Origin: UBA6186 sp050012295
GTDB lineage: Bacteria > Pseudomonadota > Gammaproteobacteria > UBA6186 > Azoamicaceae
Length of the DNA: 11,768 bases
Assembly (NCBI GenBank): GCA_050012295.1
Contig: JBEKHL010000045.1
Location: 1 to 11,768 of the forward strand
Reading direction: 5' to 3'
Position 1 is the first letter of the stretch. Every line of letters starts with the position of its first letter. Position numbers and translations under genes: made by a program. The notes beneath the pieces are model-generated. The model did no database searches. It was not told the origin of the DNA and saw only the letters and a list, made by a program, of their open reading frames with translations. This document shows positions 1 through 5,310 of the stretch, in pieces.

Positions 1-474
1 AATGATAATTATAACGATAAAAGCAAGAGAGAATCTTATTTTTTTGATGCAGGCGGAGATAAGTGGATGGTTCATAACAGTTGGTTGTTTGAAATTGGGT
101 ATGATTCCAGACTTGCAATGATAAATCCTGGAGTATATTACATAGATTATCTTTCATGGAATGATGGACCAACTAACTATTATTCTAGCTCACCTGGAAT
201 TTCTAAAAAAGGCATGATTGTATATGGTGCTTTTGAAGTTAAACCTGGAGATGTAGGATATGTTGGGAAATTGTATATTAAGGATCGTACTGTTTATTTA
301 GAAAAAATTAGTGAAATAGAAAAAGTTAAAAATGACTTAATTAAGTCTAAACAAACCGATTTGGTAAAAAAAGTTAAAGAAATAGAATTTTATGGTAGAG
401 GAAGTATGGTACATAGAGATGATAATGGAATTTTTATATTAAAAAAAGTTGAAAATGAATTTACTACCCACTAG
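1..474 (+). CDS. C-terminal part of an unrecognised protein (5' end outside window)
   Basis: The frame is open from the first base to a TAG at 472-474, giving 157 residues with no start needed inside the window. An internal ATG at 67 has a GGAG about nine bases upstream, so a 135-residue protein starting there is possible. The upstream codons also read like ordinary protein (SYFFDAGGDKW), so I treat the gene as truncated by the window edge. The visible part holds a beta-rich stretch with a 'NPGVYYIDYLSW' and a 'FEVKPGDVGYVGKLYI' segment. This pattern resembles small beta-sandwich domains of bacterial envelope lipoproteins, but I cannot name a family. A lysine-rich helical stretch (SEIEKVKNDLIKSKQTDL) follows. 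No signal peptide can be judged. It is convergent with the toxin gene that follows. Function unknown. Confidence 0.6.
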   Translation, partial: NDNYNDKSKRESYFFDAGGDKWMVHNSWLFEIGYDSRLAMINPGVYYIDYLSWNDGPTNYYSSSPGISKKGMIVYGAFEVKPGDVGYVGKLYIKDRTVYLEKISEIEKVKNDLIKSKQTDLVKKVKEIEFYGRGSMVHRDDNGIFILKKVENEFTTH

Positions 475-479
475 GTAGT
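463..479. terminator. Weak hairpin between convergent genes
   Basis: ACTACC (463-468) pairs with GGTAGT (474-479) around a five-base loop. It overlaps the stop codon of the upstream plus-strand gene and lies 29 bases from the stop of the convergent toxin gene. There is no clear U-tract on either strand, so a terminator role is suggested mainly by position. Confidence 0.25.
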
Positions 480-507
480 GTAAATAATTTGGATGAGTAT
501 AAAAACT

Positions 508-918
508 TCAACTATAAATTTGTATACCTAAGCGTTCAGCCACTTTGCATAGTTCACGATCTTTGCTTGCTAATGGTGCTCCTTTTCGCATAGCTAGTTC
601 TATATAGGCAGCATCGTAAGTTGTAAGCTTTTCAGAATGAGCTAAAGCTAAAATTTCTTGAAAAGCTTTGTAAGTAGTTTCGTTATCAACTTCTATATTG
701 AGTTTATTAAGAAGTTCTATAAATTGAATAGCATCAGCGTAATGAATTCGTTTATGGCGTGTAGCTAATATTAGAATGTTTCCTATTTCTAGTGGCCAAA
801 TATTAGGTACAAAAGCAGTTTTAGTTTGTAGTTGTTCAAGTATTTTACTAGTTAATGGAGTTTGTTCGTCATGAAAACACCAAGATAGAGTAATAGAGGC
901 ATCTAAAATAATTCCCAT
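508..918 (-). CDS. vapC: VapC-type PIN-domain toxin (predicted endoribonuclease)
   Basis: A 136-residue single-domain PIN protein, the usual length for VapC. The expected acidic metal-binding residues are present: D6 in 'ILDASITLSW', E44 in 'WPLEIGN', D102 in 'TTYDAAYIELA' and D120 in 'ASKDREL'. VapC toxins are Mg2+/Mn2+-dependent RNases that cut tRNA or rRNA and stop translation when freed from their antitoxin; the target of this one cannot be read from sequence. Its ATG directly abuts the TAA of the antitoxin gene with no bases between, which implies one mRNA and coupled translation. No frameshift or lost catalytic residue is seen, so the toxin appears intact. The PIN family call is firm; the name VapC follows from family plus partner. 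Confidence 0.9.
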   Translation of the reverse strand: MGIILDASITLSWCFHDEQTPLTSKILEQLQTKTAFVPNIWPLEIGNILILATRHKRIHYADAIQFIELLNKLNIEVDNETTYKAFQEILALAHSEKLTTYDAAYIELAMRKGAPLASKDRELCKVAERLGIQIYS

Positions 919-1158
919 TTATTTCCTGCCTTCTTCTCTTAATTTTTTCCAATCTAAATTTAAAATTAATTTATGTGAAGCTTGAAATTTTTTAATATTA
1001 TTAACAGCTTCTTTAGGTGTGATATTGTTAATATTAACAGGAGATAAGTATGCAACTGATCTGCCGTTTTTAGTAATCAATATTTTTTCTCCTTGTTCTA
1101 CTTTTTTTAAAAGAGAAGAAAAATGAGTTTTTGCTTCAAATGCACCAATAGATTTCAT
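919..1158 (-). CDS. vapB: Phd/YefM-fold antitoxin (VapB partner of the PIN toxin)
   Basis: A 79-residue protein. Residues 1-40 (ending 'KILITKNGRSVAYLSP') match the Phd/YefM antitoxin fold: an N-terminal strand with 'GAFEAKTHFSSLLKKVEQGE', then a 'ITKNGR..A' hairpin, which is the DNA-binding dimer region. The remaining half is lysine-rich and probably disordered until it wraps the toxin active site. It is the first gene of the pair, immediately upstream of the toxin. The start ATG is preceded by TTGGAA about ten bases upstream, a weak ribosome-binding site. Antitoxins of this fold normally repress their own promoter, and an inverted repeat sits just where that repression would act (1180-1200). 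Confidence 0.85.
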   Translation of the reverse strand: MKSIGAFEAKTHFSSLLKKVEQGEKILITKNGRSVAYLSPVNINNITPKEAVNNIKKFQASHKLILNLDWKKLREEGRK

Positions 1159-1179
1159 ACTTATATTTTTCCAAATTAC

Positions 1180-1200
1180 AAACTGGTCTTTAACTAGTTT
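1180..1200. promoter_or_regulatory. Candidate antitoxin operator (inverted repeat)
   Basis: The half-sites AAACTGGT (1180-1187) and ACTAGTTT (1193-1200) match in seven of eight positions as an inverted repeat with a five-base centre. The site covers the expected transcription start of the vapBC promoter. A further AAACTGGT copy lies at 1244-1251, upstream of the -35 element. Placement fits autorepression by a Phd-type antitoxin; this is inferred from pattern only. Confidence 0.5.
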
Positions 1201-1201
1201 A

Positions 1202-1230
1202 ATTATATATTAAATTAATAAGCTTTGCAA
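1202..1230 (-). promoter_or_regulatory. Promoter of the vapBC pair
   Basis: On the minus strand, TTGCAA (1225-1230) is followed after 17 bases by a perfect TATAAT (1202-1207). The predicted start is near 1195, about 37 bases before the antitoxin ATG. It is the best sigma-70-like promoter in the window. Confidence 0.65.
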
Positions 1231-1269
1231 CTAGAGATTTTATAAACTGGTTGTTAATTTGACAGCTAT

Positions 1270-1917
1270 TTATAGCGGTCTTCTCCATCTTGGCACTAAC
1301 CCCAAATACGGTAAATTAACAGTTTCGGAACATCTCTCTTTTTTTATTAATGGGTTAGTCCCTTCATCAGAAAAAAATTCTTCGTCTAAACACCAGCCAG
1401 CGAAATGTTGACAATTATTAAGTGTTATATGATACTTCCACATCCAACCAACATGTTCATTAGCTCTACGAACAACATCAGCATTTTCACCACCAACTAT
1501 TTGGTTGATCCCAAAACTTAATGTACCTTTGAAAACTCCACCTTCCCATGCTGGTACCCAATCTAATATCTCATTTATACTTATTATTCTTTCAGTTATT
1601 TTACGATCTCCTAAAACCTCTACTATTTGGTCTTGTCCTACATAAATACTGTCATGATGATATCCTCTTAAGAGTGGTATAGCATTTCCTAATAGAGGTT
1701 CACGTAAATAAGTACCTGGAAATATAGTATGACCTTTATCCATAACTGTTTCTACTGCTCGTCTGCGTGGTGAAGTTTGCCCATCATGATTGTACTTGTA
1801 AGCGTAAAAGCAACAAGCTTCTGTATTAGACATTAAGTCTCTATTATGCTGTAATTCTGTAAACCAGTCGTTTGTTTCAGGGTCAAGATTTATTTGGCCA
1901 TCTTCTTCGTTTAGCAT
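1270..1917 (-). CDS. LRAT-domain (papain-like NC/HF motif) protein
   Basis: A 215-residue protein with the signature of the LRAT family, a circularly permuted branch of the NlpC/P60 papain-like fold. The His region is 'GYHHDSIYVGQDQIVEVLGD' (residues 85-104; H87/H88). The nucleophile region is 'NNCQHFAGWC' (residues 167-176; C169), preceded by the usual 'RANEHVG' helix. LRAT-like enzymes transfer acyl groups from phospholipids or cut them through an acyl-Cys intermediate; bacterial members are mostly uncharacterised. Residues 1-80 are family-unspecific, and no signal peptide or membrane segment is evident, so it is cytosolic or secreted by a signal-independent route. The start is supported by AGGAG 11 bases upstream of the ATG. 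It lies 99 bases downstream of a GNAT gene on the same strand, possibly co-transcribed. The family call is strong; the substrate is unknown. Confidence 0.82.
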   Translation of the reverse strand: MLNEEDGQINLDPETNDWFTELQHNRDLMSNTEACCFYAYKYNHDGQTSPRRRAVETVMDKGHTIFPGTYLREPLLGNAIPLLRGYHHDSIYVGQDQIVEVLGDRKITERIISINEILDWVPAWEGGVFKGTLSFGINQIVGGENADVVRRANEHVGWMWKYHITLNNCQHFAGWCLDEEFFSDEGTNPLIKKERCSETVNLPYLGLVPRWRRPL

Positions 1918-2016
1918 AACTTATAAAGCTCCTATAAGACTTATAATAGCTAATAATAGTGTTATTGCATAAATAATTTGTTTGCAATTTACTCGGAAGA
2001 AAATAGATAATATAGT

Positions 2017-2763
2017 TTAAATGTTAAATTTTATTTTGCTACGATTACGTATTTCTGTAGCTGTTTTTACGTCAATAACGTATTCGTGACGCGGTTTTTT
2101 ATATTTTGGATGGTCAAAAGTACTTACAACTTTATATCCCGCAGCAGAGAAGATTTTGGATGAACTATTATCTGGATGTGCTGTTGCCCATAAATTAGTT
2201 AATGGATTACCATCTACTTTATACCCTTCATCTGCTACATAAGGAGCCCAACCATAAGTAATAGCAGTAATTGCTTCGCTACCAAAACCTTGTCGTTGCT
2301 TTGCTCCAGTAATTGCTATACCAACTTCGGCATGCCCAGGCAATGGGAGTTCTGTTATTGGATGTGGATCACAATCATCCATAACTATCCGTCCAACAAA
2401 AGAGCCATCTTTTCGATCTTCAATAACAAATAAGCTATAGGGATAGTTAGATTTCCATAATTTGCATTTATTTGTATAAGATCCTCGTACTGTTTCTTCA
2501 GGAATAGGTTTGCCAGTTGCAAAAGTAGAGTATACATGCATATCTTGAAATAAATCTACTAACTTATCGCATTCTTTTTCAGCATCTCTAGATACTTGTC
2601 CACAAGAAAATAATATGGTTTTTGGGGTGCTTATATTTGCTTCAAGAGTATAGCCACCATCTGGGCTATCAGTTTTAAAAACTTCTACTTTTAAATCACT
2701 AAAATCTTCGTTGAGACAAAAACCATCATATTGCGGATCTAATTCTAATATTTGGTGTGGCAT
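2017..2763 (-). CDS. GNAT-family N-acetyltransferase (first of two)
   Basis: A 248-residue protein with a GNAT domain in its second half. The acetyl-CoA-binding motif A is visible as 'AEVGIAITGAKQRQGFGSEA' (residues 145-164), with the pyrophosphate-loop pattern R/Q-x-x-G-x-G, and the later 'ATAHPDNSSSKIFSAAGYKV' (193-212) is the typical motif B of RimJ/L-like members (N, S-x-x-I/L-x-x-x-G-Y/F). The first 100 residues match nothing I recognise. Such enzymes transfer acetyl from acetyl-CoA to an amine on a protein N-terminus, antibiotic or metabolite; the acceptor cannot be told here. An AAAGGA lies about 11 bases before the ATG. The gene may be transcribed together with the LRAT-domain gene from a promoter at 2824-2851. 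Confidence 0.8.
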   Translation of the reverse strand: MPHQILELDPQYDGFCLNEDFSDLKVEVFKTDSPDGGYTLEANISTPKTILFSCGQVSRDAEKECDKLVDLFQDMHVYSTFATGKPIPEETVRGSYTNKCKLWKSNYPYSLFVIEDRKDGSFVGRIVMDDCDPHPITELPLPGHAEVGIAITGAKQRQGFGSEAITAITYGWAPYVADEGYKVDGNPLTNLWATAHPDNSSSKIFSAAGYKVVSTFDHPKYKKPRHEYVIDVKTATEIRNRSKIKFNI

Positions 2764-2823
2764 GTTAATTATGTTCCTTTACTGAAAAGATATGCATTAA
2801 TTTGCGCGTTGTAATTTAGTGTA

Positions 2824-2851
2824 ATATTAGTCAAATATTTTTTCTTGTCAA
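2824..2851 (-). promoter_or_regulatory. Candidate promoter for the acetyltransferase/LRAT unit
   Basis: A perfect TTGACA (minus strand, 2846-2851) overlaps the stop codon of the upstream transporter gene and is followed after 16 bases by TAATAT (2824-2829). The predicted leader is about 55 bases. The -10 box is imperfect and the sequence is AT-rich, so chance matches are possible. Confidence 0.4.
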
Positions 2852-4119
2852 TAAATTTCGTTAGGAATAATAATAGCATTATTAATTTTATCTTTCTCGT
2901 TAACTACTTTTACAACACAAGAATCTGACCAAACATTTAGCGTAGTTTCTACCATATCTATAATACTATAAAATGGCAATATTAAGCCTAGTAAAGTAAT
3001 TGGAACATCCATACTGGTTAATAAACTGGCACTAAGAAAGAAGCATCCCATTGGTACTCCGGCATTACCAATAGCTGCAATAGTAGCAATTAAAATCCAT
3101 AACATCATTGTGGTAAGATTAATTTCAATACCGTGATTTTGCATCATATAAATTACCGTGGTAAAGATAAATGCAGCGCAACCATTCATATTGATAGTGG
3201 TGCAAAGAGGTAGTACAAATTTACTAATGTGTGGGGAGACCATAAGATTTTTTTCGGCGGTTTCCATAGTAACAGGTAAAGTTCCGGTTGAAGATTTAGA
3301 AAAAAATGCGATCGATAATGCTGGTAACATGGCACGCATAGTTGCGAAAGGTTTAATGTTATTAATATATAACCAGATTGGTAGAATAACTAGGCCTTGG
3401 ATTAAATTTGCTAATATAACTACGGTTAGGTATCCACTGAGCCCTCTAAGATCCATACCAGTTTTTAGTTGTACTATAGTTGTAGTTATAAACCCATAGA
3501 GACCAATAGGAATAATTTTAACAATCCAATTTGTTATAACAATAAAAATTTCATGAGTTCCCTTAAAGAAATTAATAACGGCATTTCGTGGTTCAGCATT
3601 TGGGATGCAACGAATTGCTAAGCCTATTATCATGCTAATAAATAGCACCCCCATAACTTGATGTTCTAAAAATGGTGAGAATATATTTGTTGGAATTAAA
3701 ATTGCAAGATGTTCTAAATAATTATTATTAGAGGTTGTAGCTTGAGATACAGTATTTAAATCTAGAGAGTTAATATTACTCGGTGCAATTAATAAATATA
3801 GGGTAAATGCAAGACTGGCAGCAATTATGGTAGTGCTAATAGTATAAAGTAGAGTTCTTTGCCAAATTTGTTTCATGCCTTGATTAGCATTGTATTGTGA
3901 TAAAGTGACTATTATAGATAGAGAGATGATTGGCAAACTAACACATTTAAACATTTTGATAAAAATATTAGAAATAAACGAACCGATATTTTGTAAAATA
4001 GCAAAATCAAATGATCCGCTGATAATTCCCAAAAGTATAATCATGGAATAAACGGTAAAATTATTAAGTCTAAATTTTGATTTAGGTGTTTTTGATTTTG
4101 AAAATTCTTGTATGCACAC
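2848..4119 (-). CDS. Dicarboxylate/amino acid:cation symporter (DAACS family), divergent
   Basis: A 423-residue multi-pass membrane protein of the glutamate/dicarboxylate symporter fold (GltP/SstT/DctA/TcyP relatives). From the chosen start, the family landmarks in order are the HP1 serine-rich loop 'SKSSTGTLPVTME' (274-286), the TM7 unwound motif 'TTINMNGCAAF' (307-317; usual form NMDGT), the HP2 loop 'GNAGVP' (351-356) and the TM8 segment 'IDMVETTLNVWSDSC' (387-401). The protein should sit in the inner membrane and import an amino acid or organic acid with Na+ or H+. I chose GTG 4119 because GAGGG lies five bases upstream; ATG 4176 and TTG 4182 in the same frame lack a ribosome-binding site and would add about 20 hydrophobic residues. 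Several binding residues differ from GltPh-type transporters, so the substrate is uncertain. Confidence 0.85.
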   Translation of the reverse strand: MCIQEFSKSKTPKSKFRLNNFTVYSMIILLGIISGSFDFAILQNIGSFISNIFIKMFKCVSLPIISLSIIVTLSQYNANQGMKQIWQRTLLYTISTTIIAASLAFTLYLLIAPSNINSLDLNTVSQATTSNNNYLEHLAILIPTNIFSPFLEHQVMGVLFISMIIGLAIRCIPNAEPRNAVINFFKGTHEIFIVITNWIVKIIPIGLYGFITTTIVQLKTGMDLRGLSGYLTVVILANLIQGLVILPIWLYINNIKPFATMRAMLPALSIAFFSKSSTGTLPVTMETAEKNLMVSPHISKFVLPLCTTINMNGCAAFIFTTVIYMMQNHGIEINLTTMMLWILIATIAAIGNAGVPMGCFFLSASLLTSMDVPITLLGLILPFYSIIDMVETTLNVWSDSCVVKVVNEKDKINNAIIIPNEIY

Positions 4120-4154
4120 GGCACCCTCTAAGTTTGAAAAATAAGTTAAGTATA

Positions 4155-4182
4155 AGGATATCAAATTTACAAACATAGTCAA
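4155..4182 (-). promoter_or_regulatory. Candidate promoter of the symporter gene
   Basis: On the minus strand, TTGACT (4177-4182) is followed after 16 bases by TATCCT (4155-4160). The predicted start near 4148 leaves a leader of about 30 bases to the GTG at 4119. It is compatible with the GTG start and not with starts at 4176 or 4182. Match quality is moderate. Confidence 0.35.
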
Positions 4183-4210
4183 TAAATTGATGTGTGTATA
4201 CTATATGAAC

Positions 4211-4322
4211 ACACTTGAGTTTTCGGTGTTCTAAAAATTAAAAACAGCTGTAAACTCGCCTTGCTACGCAAGGCTCAAACAAAACAGCCATTTAATTTTT
4301 AGAACACCGAAAACTCAAGTGT
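4211..4322. repeat. 112-bp palindromic element, MITE-like, with perfect 32-bp terminal inverted repeats
   Basis: The arm 4211-4242 (beginning ACACTTGAGTTTTCGGTG) is an exact reverse complement of 4291-4322. Inside, GCTGT (4247-4251) can pair with ACAGC (4284-4288), and GCCTTGC (4258-4264) with GCAAGGC (4268-4274) around a three-base TAC loop. The whole unit therefore folds as one long hairpin with two internal loops. It has no coding capacity. It lies downstream of the second acetyltransferase gene and just upstream of the symporter promoter. No clear target-site duplication is visible in the flanks. The form fits a dispersed palindromic repeat or MITE; a role as transcript-end or 3'-stabilising hairpin for the acetyltransferase mRNA is an alternative. 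Confidence 0.75.
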
Positions 4323-4340
4323 ATTTAATATAAAGATTAC

Positions 4341-5087
4341 TTATGGAGTAGAGCGCCAGCCTTTTCTTTCTGGAGTTTTGGTAATATCTAGAGCATGACC
4401 AGTTGCTACATTTTGTCTAAATGATTTTGCTATGCTTTTAGCTTTATCGTATGGCAAGTTGTTTTTTACCATAAAAAATATGCCATCTGGTTCGTTTGGG
4501 TTATCTTTAGAGATGCTAGTTAGTTCGGCTTTAGTAGCATATCCTGTATATCTTTCTAAATTGCCCAAGTCGCGCGATTCTTTACCTAGTTCCTTCATAA
4601 CCATTGTAATTTCTCCAGTCATTTTTGGGATTACAGTTAGTATTTTGGATAATAGCATTTGGGCGAATCCGGTGTTGCGATACTTATCGTCAACAAAAAG
4701 ATTCTTCATATTTATTGCAGATTTACCATCTTGTTCTGGCGCGTCTGGATCATTGTTTGGATAAATATCTCCAGATAGTATACCAATTGCGTCGCCAGCT
4801 TCGTTTTCCAAAATAAAATAAGTATAATTATCTTTTTCGCATCTATTGTTAGATACTATTCTTCCTTCGTACCCCTTAGCCCATTCTGGTGCAAGTGGTT
4901 TATCTTTACACTCTAATGTATTTAGCATTTTACGTAACAATTCTGAACAATCGTGTCTAGCTTGCATGTCTTCTGGTTTTGTAATAATTCTAATATAAAA
5001 ACTTTCTGGTGTTGCGTCTGTTTTTGCGAAAAGAAATTTTCTTTGATTATTTAATGAAGCTAGTGGATTAGGATTAGTTGTCAGCAT
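4341..5087 (-). CDS. GNAT-family N-acetyltransferase (second of two)
   Basis: A 248-residue protein with a GNAT core. Residues 87-108 ('NYTYFILENEAGDAIGILSG') form the central strands, and motif A is 'KNLFVDDKYRNTGFAQMLLS' (residues 128-147), carrying the R-N-T-G-F-A acetyl-CoA pyrophosphate loop. The C-terminal third contains 'GIFFMVKNNLPY' and a basic tail (ITKTPERKGWRSTP). The acceptor is unknown. It has the same length as the acetyltransferase at 2017-2763, but the two sequences share no obvious identity beyond the fold, so a recent duplication is unlikely. The start is well supported: AGAGGAG lies six bases before the ATG. The palindromic element starts 18 bases beyond its stop codon. 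The gene is divergent from the OTU-like gene across 223 bases. Confidence 0.8.
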   Translation of the reverse strand: MLTTNPNPLASLNNQRKFLFAKTDATPESFYIRIITKPEDMQARHDCSELLRKMLNTLECKDKPLAPEWAKGYEGRIVSNNRCEKDNYTYFILENEAGDAIGILSGDIYPNNDPDAPEQDGKSAINMKNLFVDDKYRNTGFAQMLLSKILTVIPKMTGEITMVMKELGKESRDLGNLERYTGYATKAELTSISKDNPNEPDGIFFMVKNNLPYDKAKSIAKSFRQNVATGHALDITKTPERKGWRSTP

Positions 5088-5310
5088 AAGGTACTCCTCT
5101 TTGATTAAGCCATTAAAATAAAAATTAGTTTATAGTAAAATATATCAAATTATTAAAGTCAATTGGGCTTAAGGTGATTGCTGAAGATAAAAAATTAAAT
5201 TTATTGTTAAATTAATCATTGTTAAATTAATTATTTGTAAATTTTAAAAACATGTGATAAGTTATAAAGCTAAAAACAATAAAATAAGAAAATTATGGGG
5301 ATGATGTTTT
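5088..5310. other. Divergent intergenic region with tandem 14-bp repeat
   Basis: A very AT-rich region between two divergent genes, with no RNA gene or small ORF that I can support. For the minus-strand acetyltransferase, TTGACT (5157-5162) and TTTACT (5134-5139) form a weak promoter with 17-base spacing. The sequence ATTGTTAAATTAAT occurs twice in tandem (5203-5216 and 5218-5231, period 15), placed to act as a regulator site for either gene. No convincing plus-strand promoter was found, though TATAAA-like boxes occur near 5260-5275. Confidence 0.4.
5203..5231. repeat. Tandem direct repeat, 14 bp, period 15
   Basis: Two exact copies of ATTGTTAAATTAAT are separated by one base, about 80 bases upstream of the OTU-like gene. 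Low complexity lowers its weight, but a 14-base exact repeat is more than the local background elsewhere in the window shows. Confidence 0.5.

Noticed and set aside
1918..2016. Separate promoter or terminator between the first acetyltransferase and the LRAT gene
   Set aside because: Only AT-rich, poorly matching boxes and a five-base TTGCA/TGCAA pairing were found; not enough to call either.
3158..3499. Plus-strand open frame of 113 codons
   Set aside because: It lies wholly within the symporter gene on the opposite strand, and its translation has no family features.
4258..4274. GCCTTGC/GCAAGGC hairpin as a stand-alone intrinsic terminator
   Set aside because: No U-tract follows directly on either strand; it is better explained as the tip of the larger palindromic element.
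4432..4816. Two plus-strand open frames within the second acetyltransferase gene
   Set aside because: They are antisense to a well-supported GNAT gene with a strong ribosome-binding site; no coding features of their own.
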